The notes under the pieces: model-generated | What the model was told of the DNA's origin: nothing | What the model saw: the letters and a program-made list of their open reading frames with translations, nothing else | Databases searched by the model: none | NCBI GenBank assembly: GCA_036936605.1 | Contig: JAUPFV010000002.1 | Location: forward strand, 315,658,893-315,722,892 | Direction: 5' to 3' | DNA: 64,000 nt | From: Limnanthes douglasii subsp. nivea | Taxonomy: Eukaryota > Streptophyta > Magnoliopsida > Brassicales > Limnanthaceae | In this document: positions 22,974 to 35,615 of the stretch, piece by piece | Numbering within the stretch: position 1 is the first letter of the stretch | How the letters are laid out: each line of letters begins with the position of its first letter | Translations under genes and position numbers: made by a program

Positions 22974-25900
22974 CTGGAACTGAACCGGAAACCACCATTC
23001 TTTTCTGAATTAAACCAGTTCATTTTATTTTTCACATTCGGATTTATTTAATTTATTTTAAAATTATATTTAAATAAATAAATAAAATTACAATACAATA
23101 CAAGTCGAATAGTTCGAAGATGAAGAAAAAAATAAAAATGTTATTTATTATTGATGGACCAAATAAGATTATTGAATATATGATTTTATTAATTGAATAG
23201 GTTTGTGAGATTTTTTATAAAGAGCTAATAAGTAATTTGTTGGGTTAATATGATATTAAAGAAATAGAATATATGATTCTATCTAGATAAGATATGATTT
23301 CATCTAAAGTTAATATTTATTATTTCAATATTTTTGTTAAGTTTTTTTAAAATTTTGGGTTTTGAATTGTGATGGATGAATTTATTTGGATGGGACAAAT
23401 TACACCTTTATTAGTAGTTTTCTAGTCTTTGCTTGAGTATCAAGGAATGACTGTATTTAACTGCTCGGGATATCGTTTTTTATTTGATGAAGCTTATACT
23501 TTTTATTTTTGAATTTACCAACTGCCAAAGCTTTGTTTTCGTGGTTGAAGTTGTTATCATTTTCTATGAAGTTTTCTACTTTGGCATGCTTTAATTATTT
23601 GTTGGATATGGGTGAGTAGTCCATTAATTTTTGTAAAATAGACAAATGAATATTAGCTCAGTGTTGTCCGAAGCATTCTTGTTATTGTCCGAGTGTTCTT
23701 TGGTCTTTGTCGAGGCACCTATCGTTTATCTACTGCATTTTTTGTATTTGTCGAAGCATCATTCACATTTTTTATTTCTTTGCTTCAAAAAAATTTGGTA
23801 TTTAAATTTGTGATTGCTATAAAATCTTCGACGTGTTGTTGACGATACTTCAATGACTCATTTATTCTTTGATGGAAGTGCTTTTGTATTTATGGAGTTT
23901 TTAGTTTTGCTTCATGTTAATTTCTTTTTTCTTTGACATCATTTGCTTTTGCGTCAGCTTTATTTATTTGATTGATTTCTTCTTTTCACCTAGTGTATTT
24001 GTATAGACGTTCTAATACCCCCTAGCTCTTGATGAAAGATAAGAAAATGTTATTTTTTTCTTATCTGTTTCTCAAGGTTTTTGTTTCTTATTTTTGTATT
24101 AATTTTTAAATGGTATCTTAGTCCTCTTGAAGACTGAGGTTAAGGGATAAATTGTTTTGTTACCTCTAAGTATTCAACTCAAGCAAATAAGTGTTATTTT
24201 GGAGAATTAAGTGTTTTTGTATGAAATACATTGTGTAGTAATGTCACTTGTTTTTATTCTCAAATAATTTTACATTTGGAATAAAAAAACATTTGTAGGA
24301 ATTGATTCCCTCGTGTTTTTTTATTAGCCTCATTTGTCCTTCTTAAAGGCTAAAACTACTAATTAATAATTTTATCAGTAGAAATAATTTTTTATTGTCT
24401 TATCTACGAATAGTAATATATAAGTTTTATTTACTTAGTACATTGTGAAAATAGCGCACTTATTATTTCTAAGTAATTATACGTTTGGAATAAATTTTCA
24501 CATGTAATGTTGTTTGTAAAAATTTACGCGTGTATTAAAATTGCTTACTTTATAGGTGTGTGTGCACTCGTTTTTATATACTTTTATTCTGACCCTCAAT
24601 TTCTTCTGACTTAATCTTATGACTTCTTCCACTGTTCAAGCTACTGGTAGCGAAGACTCTGTTGGTCTTGATTTTGAATCTAAATTAGTGATTGGTGGTC
24701 TAAATGCAGACCAAAAGCTTGCTTTATAAGTGCGTTCATATTCATAATTGTCATAGAGTGAGCATCTCCAGAAATTTGGAGATTGGTGTATCCTTACGGT
24801 TATTTTTCTCCGATTTCCTAATGAGGGGGGAAATCTCATTTATTCTCGCAATGATGAGGTTATTTTCTTCTTTTATCCTTTTAATTAGAGGTTCCTCTTT
24901 CCAATAGACATTGATATTATTGAGTTTTTTTTTCATTTGAGCCAAAGTTGTTAGAGTCGATTGGTTTTTTAAAAAAAAATGTTTTGTTTTTTTTCGACTA
25001 CTATTTTATCAAGATAGTTATTTGCATGATTTTTTTGTAAGAATCACTTTACAGTTATTGAATTTTTAGGTTAAAAGAATAATCATTTCTTTATGTTAGT
25101 TGGTCTATGTTTTTTCAGTTCGTTAACGATTTTCTCGGAGTTATAGATATTTTATAAATCATTTTCTATGTTAGTTGGTCCACCAAGGTTTAAAATATTT
25201 GTGATTTGATCAACTATTATTTTATGAGTGATGAGCATGAGTACTAATTTCCTCAACTCACTTTCTCTTGCCTTTTTTTATATTTTATATTTTACTATTG
25301 CTAAATCTATTTTATTAATTTGTCAAGGAAATCTTTATAGTGAATCGTAGAAATTTACTTTGAATAAGGCGTCATACAGTTCATCGTTAATTTTTCTGGA
25401 GTAGTTGGTGTATTTTCACCTATTATCGAAGTATATGAGGTGGATGAGAAAAAACGATGTAAAACTCTTTAAAGGTTATGCTTTAAGCATGAGCTGTTTA
25501 CCTGAATGATTTGGAAGTGAAGTAACTTAATGCAGAGCGTAAATCTCGGTATATTGATTCTGATAAATATAAGGTTGTTATGATTTTATGTACCAAATAG
25601 GTTATTATAAAATATCATTCAAAATAAGTATTGGATATACACGAGGATCGTCTTGAGATAAATCTCGATCACGTTTATACAACGTTCGTGAGGTGCACTG
25701 ACCAAAAGATATTATTTGGACTGATAAATCTCATATCTTTATTCCTTTTTTGTCACAATGGTGTGACAGGGGAAATATATTTTGCAATTTTAGTAATATT
25801 TTAAGGAGAATAAGAGTAAGGATTAAATAATAAATGATTATGGTGAAGATGGCGAGAAAAATCAATGTTAATAAACACACGTCCGAGGTAGATTGTGCCA

Positions 25901-28900
25901 CTTTAGGCAATGCTACTGAATGACACTAAGTCTAAAATTGTTACTTCACACCTTATTGCACTTTCATAAATTTTTGTATAAATGTTTTTTACCATATTTA
26001 TTTTTTTAATACTAATTTAGAAATATATTTTATTTAAGACTCTTTTTATTTTTTATGAACGAGTCTTTATGCCTAGGACACATCTTGCCTTCTCTATTTT
26101 TCTATTGATTGATCAGGTACAATATATTGAGAATTGTTCTTTAGAACACTTTACTTCTATACTTTGATTTTTCTAGAAGTTGTCAACTATGTTCAGGATC
26201 CATGACCCCCTAGCAAGGGTTTTCTTTTATTTTTAAGAAAATTTAGCTTATATCTATGGATTGACTTTTGGTCATCCGTCTTTTTATTTTATTTTCCATT
26301 ATTTTGATTATGATTCATGGTCATATTTTTTTTATTGTCCATTATTTGGATCGATGACTTTTATCATCAAAATCATATTAGCTTTTCATTTGAATTAATT
26401 TTAACTAAAGCACTTTGTTGGTAAAATATTTTTTATTTTGAAGACTTTTTATATGTCTTATTATTTCTGAATGAAATGTTTTTTTTGGCTTAATGTTCTT
26501 TAACACTTTTATCTTTGCAAAATATATTTATTCTTGGCTTGTTTTTATATTTTTCAACACATATTATTAATATTTGGTGACTTGTTATATATGTAGTTTA
26601 TTTTTTGAGGTACATTTTCCCTTTAGTATATTGTTTTAAGCACTGTGAGTTATGTGTTTTTAACAGACATGTTGTATTTTTGGCATGTCAAACATTTTAT
26701 TGACTCTGAATGCATATTTGATATTATTTTATATAGCCCTATATTTAAATTTAACTAGTTAAATGTTTTTTTTTATACTTACTTTATTTTAATTTAGGAT
26801 TATATTTTAATTAGTGAATCAAATCTGATTATATTCAGATTTTATAGTATTTGATTTTGATGCATTTGTTTTATTTTTGTATATTGTATTAGGGTTTTAG
26901 AGGATTCCTATATAAGGATTTTAACCCATAATTGAACAATTTGTTGTTTTTTTTAGTGATAAAAAATTCAGACTTTTAATCTAAGAGAACCGTGCGTTCT
27001 TGAAATCCTAGGGTTTCTTTATCATTTGTTCTTCTTTTAATTTCCGCTGCATCACTTTTTTTGTGTACAAAAGGAGGAATATTTTATTTATATGAACAAG
27101 TTTCTCAATAATTGTGAGTTATTGGATTTTTAGTATGCAAGAACTAAGAAATATTTTCATTCGAAGGGTACCAAAAGAGTTTTTCTATATTTTCCAGCAA
27201 TGTGTGGATCTTTTGATTTGCTTTTATTGAACAATAAATGGTTCTTCCCAATTTTTCCATATCTTTCCAAAGAATCCTCATTCATATGTTGAAAAATTCT
27301 TCTTATTGTTTTTTATTTTGAGTTATAATTGTTGGATGAGACTTTGGAATTTTATTTAATATTAATAATTTATTTGTGATGTTCTTAACAAATGTAAACT
27401 TCAATTATTCTTTCTTCGAAGAAATCAACTATCATTCTTCAATTTTGATTATTGTTCTATTAGTTGTTTCGGCGTCCCATCAAAATGAAGGTGAACCGTA
27501 AGAGAGAGTATTTGTTTCAGTCCTTGTCGTAATACTTTGTAACCTTATCATATTGGAAGGATGTTCCGTTATAAATTATGATAGTTTTTCGAGTCTTGTG
27601 CATGCGATATATATTTTATTTGAAAAAATATTACATTTGTTGTCATGGTAAGTTGTACTTTTTGTGCTTCTATCCTCTGTGAGAAATGGTCTGCATGAAG
27701 TATATGGTGTCTTCTTTCTTTTAGTGTCATTGAGAACGATCTTATGATGTTTCTGCTCCATATCTTAAGTGATATCAAATTTCTTATTGTTTTCAGTAAT
27801 GTTGCTGGACTTTTTATAATAAAAAAATCAATTATTTGGTGTGTTTCACCTGGTTCCTTTTCATTTTACAGAGTTTTTTATAAATGTTGACCAATAATAG
27901 GTTTTAGGGCACTCTTCTTTTGTACAAAGCTTTGTTTCGTGATGATAGTTGCCTTCTTTTATTTTTTACGGTTTGATTAAAGTTTGCTTGAGCATATTTA
28001 TAAGATATTTGGTAATTATTTCTGGTATAATATGATTATTATCCACACATATTGTGTGGATATTCTTTTTATTTTTTGTGTATTCTTGCTTTCTCTGCGT
28101 AGTACTTCTTCTATGAGGTATTTTTTAATGTCGTCCGTTTGGTTTCTGTTTTTCTTTTCTTATAGTTATCATCACTCCTTCTGTTTTGAAGGTTAAAAAA
28201 TTAATTTGGGAGTGTAGCTGGTTTTGTTTTTTTATACTACTCATTTGGTGAATACATACAAGCCGAAAAAGTAAGTACATCGGAAATTGTATTTTGTGCT
28301 CTTACCTCTAGTCTAGATTTGACATAGTGTAATGAAGAAATGAAGTAGTTTACCTACTTTTTTATTTTTTTGCTAACTAAAGTATTATAGTGCCAACTTC
28401 ATATTCTACTTCATAATGAAGAAATGAGTGGATTGGTTTAAGATATTTTTGGTTGGGGATGTAATTTTAATTTTTGTTCCCGTTCTTAAATTATTACTTC
28501 CTCCATTAGTTTAGACTCTTCATGTGTTTTGTGACTCGTCATTTATTATTATTGGTCGCTCTCCTTAACAAATTTGCTAAAATCTAAGTATTTATTGTAT
28601 TTCTAGGTTTGGATTTGATATCATAGGTCCCTAGTTCGTTTGGCCATTTTCTTAATCGTCCCTGGATATCAACGTATTGTAATATATCTCTTAGGGGGAA
28701 GAAGGTTTTAATAATTATAATATGTGCATCAGATTATATTTTTCATTTTTCTAGCCGTTACTACCAATGCTAGAGAAATTTTAAATGGTTTTAAATTCTC
28801 TTTCATACTGGTAGTAAAGATTTACTTACATGGTTTTAAATGGTTTTAAATTCCTAGCCGTTACTATTGCGCTAATTGTGCAATATGAGACTGTCGTGTG

Positions 28901-29240
28901 TGGGTATAAATTTTATTCTTCCTCTAAAGAGGCTAATAATTTCTTTGTATTATGGAGCACCTCATCTTAGTTGGAGTTCGTTGTAATTTTATTTCTTCTT
29001 TTTTGTAATGACTTTTATGTGCATTCTTGTATATCTTCGTATTTTTATTTGGATTCGATTGTATCATTTGAAAGTATTTATAAAAGATATCATTTTGTGG
29101 TGCAATATTCCATCTATTATTAGCTTATCAACTTTGAAAATAGAGAGGGATCCTTAAGATATGCTTTATCGAAACTAGTAAGTCATTTCAAGTATATGAC
29201 AACGGTTGACTCGCACATATAGTTGTTACATTATATATAT
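22412..29240. other. Unassigned AT-rich tail of segment copy 2
   Basis: No gene could be supported. From about 23845 it parallels 11250-16755; 22480-23845 is extra to this copy and contains an (AT)n run. Short frames at 24619-24900 and 27375-27650 have partners in copy 1 but are broken by stops in one or both copies, so they are not under coding constraint. Confidence 0.5.
22926..22969. repeat. (AT)n microsatellite
   Basis: About 44 bp of alternating A and T lie within the part of copy 2 that has no counterpart in copy 1. Confidence 0.95.
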
Positions 29241-30940
29241 ATTAGAAACTGTAAACATTATACCTTAGATCAAACAGTAGGACTTTGTCGATTTTTGATA
29301 TTTTTCTTTGTTAGTAATTATTTTCTTCTTCTTTTCCTTGTCTGCATCAGGCGAACAATTTATTTGGGGTCTTCTATCTTCTCAAGATAACCCATTTTTA
29401 TTTATTTTTTGTTAGGTTTCGCGATACCGCTATGAATTATTTTGGATATTTTTTGGTTTATTTTTATTGCAATAATTTTGACGCTTTATGAGATATTTTA
29501 GGCCTTGATAGGCTTTTTTCTAAATTATTTTTCCTTGATGACCACATCCATAGTCAATTCTCTTTATACATAAGCATTGACATCTGCGAGTCCTATCAAA
29601 ACGTTTTTATTTTGTATCATCATATGTGAGCTTTTCAATCTTTCATATATACTGATTGCAACACCTTCCTTCTCGATTGTTATTAATAAAACATTATTGA
29701 TCTGGAATTATCTTCCCCCTAGGTCATCATCAAAGGTATCTTTAACCGCTGATTTATGTACAATTTTGGGGATGCTTACCTTTGATTCATTTTTTTATTT
29801 TCTTCAGCATACATTTTCTCGATCTTTTATGATTCCAATGTATGGGTGTCCTTCAAAACTTAATCCAATTATTTTTGTAAATAGGTATGCGTTTAGGTAA
29901 AAAAAAATTACATATCTGAACTATTTTTGGACTTATTTATCAGTTTCATATCGCTATTTTGTTGCTTAAATGTTTTTTTTATTTCGTTGCACCCTTAACA
30001 CTTTAGAAGATTGAGTTAGCCTCGATAGAATTAAGATCAAATTATTGTTTTTTATTGATGAAGCTTGATCTTCCGAATACAAATGATTATGTTTTTTATC
30101 TCTTTCTCATTATTGTTTACTTGTATGAGGGGTCATTAGACTCCTTAAAATGTAGAGAATTGCATTTTCATTTTTCATTCTAGACTGATCTTTCTTTGTT
30201 TAATTGAGTTTTTTTACTCTTAATACATTACAAGGATTGTATTATTTGTATTTTAATTAATATATATATATATAAATAAGTTTGATAAATGAAAAACATA
30301 GAGATATGCATACTTTAATTAGAGTTGTTTGAAAGCTCAATTTTTATTTGTGTTTGTTTTATAAGTCGTATTCATATAAACGTTTGACTTGTAAGTGTAC
30401 GGTATATAATTTTTTCGGTTCCTAAGTGTAATAAATATTTCTAAACTTTTGGCTTGTATGTAAACTGTATAACATTTTTTGGTTTATAATCGGAATCAAT
30501 ATTTTTGTCAAAAAGTTTAAAAAAAACATAACTTTTGCAAAGTCAAATTGATATTTATTACACATATGCCTATTCTAATAAATGACTTATTGATTCATAT
30601 TATTTTTATTATTATTACTAGCTTTATACAAATGAGGACTTATATTGCTTATCCATAAATCTTGTTGCTAACTCGGTTGTGCTCCTGTAGTTTGGATAAA
30701 AGTTCGTAACAGATTCAACTTTTATTAGATTTCTTTTCTCTTTGGTATGAAAAGCTATATATATATATATATATATGAAAAAATGTTTACATAATCAAAA
30801 CTAGATGAGAAGGCCTAGTTTGCAAAGAGATGGTTGCACTAAAGTACACAAATAAGATTTCAGAAGAAACAAGAGAAAAATTGGTTTATAAGATTTCTGA
30901 AGAAACAACCATAGAAAATTGGTTTAGACTGGGCAAATGA
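29241..30940. other. Intergenic AT-rich sequence
   Basis: Beyond the end of the segmental duplication. A 107-codon plus-strand frame near 29577-29900 has no recognisable domain and no splice or promoter context. A small (AT)n run lies at about 30756-30777. Nothing else is recognised. Confidence 0.4.
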
Positions 30941-30949
30941 TCTTTGTGT

Positions 30950-31090
30950 CGAAAATCTGGTACCGGAGGTCAGAGATAACATGGTGGGCGACTCCCGAGT
31001 TTTTGGACTGGTTGTTCTGAAAGATTCTGAAATTACGTTGACACCAAATATAGTAAACAACATAGCAGAAGACTGGGTGCCATAAATAAC
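30950..31090 (-). pseudogene. LINE reverse-transcriptase C-terminal fragment
   Basis: On the minus strand a short frame reads VYYIWCQRNFRIFQNN followed by a helical stretch. This resembles the end of plant LINE polyproteins, where a zf-RVT-like region is followed by 'VYFIWxERNxRIF'. No RT core is left nearby, so it is a small 3' scrap of a LINE. The family call rests on this one motif. Confidence 0.45.
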
Positions 31091-31571
31091 CATAGTCAGG
31101 AACAGGAACAGAAGGATCCCGATGGATAAAATATAATTCGTTACTTTTGCTTTAAAATTCGTATTATTTTTATTATATATATATATATTCAAAGTCATTT
31201 ATCCATATTTTTTATTGACTTTTATTTCTCTATTTAGGGTGGAGTCATATGTTTTTACTGGATTTTTTTTTTCTATTTAGTTGGGGCCATCTAATTTTTA
31301 TTGGATCATCCATCAACTTTACCACTATCTTCTCTTCGACCCACGGACTTCATGCTTCAGATCGTTTTTCCTTAGTCGAGTCCAATCTATTTTCTACTCG
31401 ATTATCATCTCATTTATCACTATCTACTCTTCAAATATCCAGTATAATGCATTGTTTCTTTTTCTTCTTGTTTAATAATTAATTTTTTTTTTAACTTTTT
31501 TTTCTTCTGTTGAGAATTGGTATTTGTGGGTTCTGATTATACTAATGACATCATACTTCATTCTTTAATTC

Positions 31572-31922
31572 TGTTATAAAATAATATGCAATTATCACAA
31601 AATGGCTCAAGCACAGAACATATGCGAATGAAAGATTTAAATGAAACACAGGATTTAACGTGGTTCGACAATTGTCTACGTCCTTGGGCGCCGCCAGAGA
31701 AAAGAGTTTTAATATGATAGAAAAGGTTACAAATTTCAGATTGTGTTTTGTGTCGCCCTAGTAATCTATTTATAGGGAATTAATAGACTTACTAGACTAT
31801 GGGCCTAATGGGCTCATACCACAAGACTAACTCAAGTAATTGGACAATATCACTATCACAACACAAAACTGTACTGCCGGACACAGTACACTGTCAAGGC
31901 ACTATTCGACTCATTCACAACA
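31572..31922 (-). repeat. 3' LTR of the copia element
   Basis: Runs TGTTATAAAATA to CACAACA in plus-strand view and matches 35118-35468 along its whole length. 'ctatttatagggaatt' holds a TATA-like core. Confidence 0.95.
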
Positions 31923-31924
31923 AA

Positions 31925-31938
31925 TCTTCCCCTTAAGG
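31925..31938 (-). other. Polypurine tract of the copia element
   Basis: Minus strand TAAGGGGAAGATT lies just upstream of the 3' LTR, the position and composition expected for plus-strand DNA priming. Confidence 0.75.
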
Positions 31939-32057
31939 CGAATATCTTTTTCTTCACTATCAACAAAGAATCTTCTCTTCTTCTGACTCACCAAATGCCC
32001 TTAAGGCATTCACTCTATACAGCGAACACCGATCCAGTTTAGGCATTCCCTAAACTT

Positions 32058-32543
32058 TCAAACTGATACTGCCTTGGTCATTATATCTGCTGGATTATCG
32101 TGTGTAGACACTTTCTTCACATCAACAATTCCCTTTGATATTATATCACGAATAAAATGATACCTGACATCTATGTGCTTTGTACGCTTATGGTACATTT
32201 GGTTCCCTGTAAGGTGTATGGCGCTTTGACTGTCACAAAACACTTTTGTAGTAGTCATATCCAAGCTCAAATCTGCCACCAAACCTTGCAACCATATTTC
32301 CTCTTTAACTGCTTCTGTTACCGCCATGTACTCTGCCTCTGTTGTAGACAAAGCTACAGTAGCTTGCAACTGTGCTTTCCAACTGATCGCACTCCCAGCT
32401 AGAGTAAATACATATCCTGTCAGAGATCTTCTTTTATCCATATCACCTGCAAAATCAGAATCAACAAAACCAACCAATGATCCTGCAACATCATTCAGCG
32501 ATTCACCAATATCGGTTTTGTTAAAAGTTAAGCCAACGTTCAC
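32058..32543 (-). pseudogene. Copia RNase H region
   Basis: About 160 codons carry the end of RT/RNase H: GFVDSDFAGDMDKRRSLTGY, then SWKAQLQ, STTEAEYMA, CDSQSAIHL, KRTKHIDVRYHFIRD and NPADIMTK. The acidic residues of RNase H (D in VDSD, E in TEAE, D in CDSQ) are present. Upstream the frame joins directly to the integrase C-terminal region because the RT core is missing. The frame closes just before the PPT. Confidence 0.93.
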
Positions 32544-33122
32544 AGTATTCTTTTGAAGAGATTCAATCTCTTCCCCTATAGCACCAATCTATCGATCTGC
32601 CTCTGAACTCGCTATAGCTTCTTTGTAGTTACTAGGTTCCTGCATCTCAACTTCTTCTGCAACTGACTGAGCATATGCAACTAGATTCGCATACCTTTTT
32701 GGAAGTCTAATATCTCTTCTTTCTCTGCCCAATGCTATGCTATAAGGTTGTTGTTCTGGTTCAGGCACATCATCGTCACTATCATCCGATGCTGACGCTT
32801 CACCTCCTGATTCTGGATCCACCTCAGAACCACTTGAATTATTGGACTTGCTAGGAACTGATTCTACTTCAAGCTCCACCTGTTTACTCACAAACGATCC
32901 TGATTCGACCATTTCTCCTACTTCCTTCTGACTGTCTATCAAAGCAAACTCATTAAAAGTAACGTCCCTACTGATGAGAAAACCTGGAGACTTTGGAGAG
33001 GTACACCATAACCTATATCCCTTCACTCCAGTAGCATATCCTAGAAATATGCATCTCTTTGCCCTCGGCTCAAGCTTACCATCTCTCACATGAGCATACG
33101 CAGGACAACCGAACACCCTCAA
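32544..33122 (-). pseudogene. Copia integrase C-terminal region and truncated linker to RT
   Basis: This begins with HLRVFGCPAYAHV and KRCIFLGYATGVKGYRLW, the conserved end of copia integrase. A variable acidic-Ser linker (SDDSDDDVPEPEQQPYSIA) follows, then NYKEAIASSEADRW, the usual start of the RT module. A few residues later (EIESLQKN) the frame passes straight into NVGLTFNKTD, which belongs after the RT. The YVDD-containing core is therefore deleted. It is out of frame with the upstream integrase by one base near 33160. Confidence 0.92.
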
Positions 33123-34057
33123 ATGTTCATAATCAGCCGACGATCCAGACCAAATCTCAAAGGAGTTTTACAATCAATAGCCGTTGATGGAGACCGATTC
33201 ACCAAGTAACACGTTGTATTGATAGCTTCAGCCCAAAAATCCTTTCCCACACCGGAATGTGAGAGCATAGTTCGTGCCTTGTCACCAAGCGTTCTGTTCA
33301 TTCTTTCTGTGACTCCATTCTGTTGTGGTGTTCTAGAACAAGTGCGATGGCGCACTATTCCCTCAGCTTCGCAGAATTCGTTGAACTCACGACTGCAATA
33401 TTCTAACCCATTATTTGTCCTAAGACATTTGATTATTCTCCATGTTTGCTTCTCAATCATCGTATTCCATTTGACAAAGGTTGAATATGCCTCATCTTTC
33501 GTTTTCAGAAAGTAAACCCACACCATCCTTGAATAATCATCAATCAAACTCATATAGTATCTGGCTCCGCTCTTGGATGGAATTCTGTTTGGACCCCAAA
33601 GATCTGAGTGAATGTAGTCCACTGTGCCTTTAGTCTTTCTTACAGCCGATTTGCTGAATTTGACTCTAGTTTGTTTACCAAACACAAAATGCTCACAAAA
33701 TCTCAATGATTCTGCTTTATACCCTTTCAACAAATCTCTCTTTCCCAAAACAGCTAATCATCTGTCACTCATGTGACCAAGACGCCAATGCCACAACTTA
33801 TTTTGATCCTGCCTACTTTGGCTATTACTCCCTGATGATGCTACTGCAGCATCGCCCATAACAACACTTTCTTGGAGAATGTAAAGACCCTTCTGCAAAC
33901 TACCTTTCATGCATACCATTGAGCCTTTTGTCACTTTGATTACACTATTTTCTGCATGGTACTTGTAACCTCGAGAGTCTAGAGTCCCAAGAGAAATCAG
34001 GTTTCTTTTTAACCCAGGAACATGCCAGCACGTCAAGATTCTAACAAACCCCGTCAA
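33119..34057 (-). pseudogene. Copia GAG-pre-integrase and integrase core
   Basis: The zinc-binding HHCC-type region (LWHWRLGHMSDR) precedes the DDE core: SDLWGP for the first Asp, RTNNGLEYCSREF at the place of the second, and TPQQNGVTERMNRT for the catalytic Glu. The second site reads NNG rather than the usual DNG, so a catalytic Asp appears to be lost. A TGA at 33758-33760 separates the zinc region from the core, and the frame breaks again at an AAA run (33159-33161). Confidence 0.93.
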
Positions 34058-35061
34058 ACATTATGATTCTGACGTTACCAATACCACCAACAGTCAACGA
34101 ATGATTGTTCCCTAAATAGACAGTTCCCTGCATTGGCTTGTATGTATCAAAGCACTGCTTGAACTGACACATGTGATATGTAGCGCCAGTATCAAGTACC
34201 CAAGAGTTTTTCCCAAAGTCTGAACTCACGGACAATACATATCCTTTACCACTGTTTTCACTATCGTCGGAATCGTTCATACCTTCAACAATGTTTGCTG
34301 CATTTTCCTTTTGATTTCCCTTCTTACCATTCAGTTTCGGACAATCTATCCTATAATGACCCTGCTCACCGCATTCATAACAGTTTGAGTGCTTCACCCT
34401 TGACTTGGACCTCAAGTTCTTCCTTCTTAAAGAACTCGCTCTGCCTTTAAATCTTCCCCTAGTCATAAGACCTTCCCCTTCAGCTTGATTGTCTCGCTGC
34501 AACTGTCTCATCTCTTTTGATTTCAGTGCCCCTTTGACATCTGCTAGCGATAACTTATCCTTACCATACATAATGGTATCTACGAAGTTTTCATAGGGAG
34601 CTGGTAACGATCTCAATAGAAACAAAGCTTGATCCTCATCCTCAATATTGATATCTATGTTCTCCAAGTCCATTATAATTGATTTAAAATTATCTAGGTG
34701 CTCTGTTATGGACATACCTTCTTTCAATCTGAAATCATACAAACGTTTCTTCAAATATAATCGGTTTACTACTGATTTCTCTGAGTAAAGATCTCCTAGC
34801 TTTCTCCATGCGCAGTCAGCAGTCTTCTCACCACTAATCTCGCGAAGCACATTGTCTTTCACACTCATTAAAATCCAGCACAAAGCCCTTTCTTGAAGAT
34901 CTTGTTTCTCCTCTTCTTTCATCTCTTCTGGTAACTTATTCTCCACAGCCTTCCATAGCCCTTGCAGTACCAATGAAGATTTCAGTTTAATCTTCCACAA
35001 CGCAAAGCTGGATCCCCCCATCAAATTTTTCAATCATGTATTTTGTTGTTGTAGACGCCAT
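34041..35061 (-). pseudogene. Copia gag and protease
   Basis: The likely original ATG is at 35061-35059 (MASTTTKYMIEKFDGG). A C6 run on the plus strand (35013-35018) shifts the frame, so the longest open stretch begins inside at 35033. The gag core shows LWKIKLKSSLVLQGLW and LYLKKRLYDFRLKEGMSITE. A CCHC zinc knuckle (CYECGEQGHYRIDC) and a protease follow, with active site LDTGATYHM; Asp-Thr-Gly is retained. A further one-base slip near 34046-34048 breaks the join to the integrase frame. Confidence 0.94.
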
Positions 35062-35100
35062 TGTGAAACCCTAATTGCAAAAGCCCTAATTTCACCACGT

Positions 35101-35113
35101 GGCTCTAATACCA
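35101..35113 (-). other. Primer-binding site of the copia element
   Basis: Minus strand TGGTATTAGAGCC lies just inside the 5' LTR. It matches the initiator-methionine tRNA primer site used by many plant copia elements (TGGTATCAGAGC) with one change. Confidence 0.88.
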
Positions 35114-35117
35114 ATTT

Positions 35118-35468
35118 TGTTATAAAATACTATGCAATTATCACAAAATGGCTCAAGCACAGAATATATGCGAATGAAAGATTTAAATGAAACACAGGAT
35201 TTAACGTGGTTCGACAATTATCTACGTCCACGGGCGCCGCCAGAGAAAAGAGTTTCACTATGATAGAAAAGGTTACAGATTTCAGATTGTGTTTTGTGTC
35301 GCCCTAGTAATCTATTTATAGGGAATTAATAGACTTACTATACTATGGGCCTAATGGGCTCATACCACAAGACTAACTCAAGTAATTGGACAATATCACT
35401 ATCACAACACAAAACTGTACTGCCGGACACAGTACACTGTCAAGGCACTATTCGACTCATTCACAACA
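35118..35468 (-). repeat. 5' LTR of the copia element
   Basis: 351 bp, the same length as the partner at 31572-31922, with about nine substitutions and no indels seen. It would hold the element promoter for minus-strand transcription. Confidence 0.95.
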
Positions 35469-35615
35469 AATTCATTATATATTTGTTAGTTGATGTCATT
35501 GTTATTAGTCGGAGCAATCAACGACTTGACTTTTTTATTAACCATTTGTATATGTTCCTCCATATGTGGAAACCAACAGTCTAATCTCTCCTCTTTAAGT
35601 ATGACTTTATTAATA

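Larger units (their letters stand above)
18450..29240. repeat. Segmental duplication, copy 2
   Basis: This is the collinear partner of 1-16760. It lacks the MULE, so it provides the empty site and the intact promoter-to-gene layout. It has extra sequence at about 19773-20760 and 22480-23845. It lacks about 190 bp that copy 1 has near 16535-16715. Confidence 0.88.
31572..35468 (-). mobile_element. Ty1/copia LTR retrotransposon, complete ends, RT domain deleted
   Basis: Two 351-bp LTRs in direct orientation are flanked by a perfect 5-bp target duplication AATTC (31567-31571 and 35469-35473). PBS and PPT are present. Coding order on the minus strand is gag, protease, integrase, [RT missing], RNase H: the copia order with integrase before RT. 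I count about 9 differences between the LTRs (roughly 2.6%), so the insertion is fairly young. Frame lesions and the RT loss make it non-autonomous. Confidence 0.96.

Noticed and set aside
29577..29900. 107-codon plus-strand frame
   Set aside because: No domain, no splice or promoter context, and hydrophobic AT-driven composition. I tried to read it as copia integrase and failed.
35345..35584. 79-codon plus-strand frame over the copia LTR
   Set aside because: It falls in the 5' LTR and flank of a minus-strand element; the same LTR copy at 31572 lies in a different frame context.
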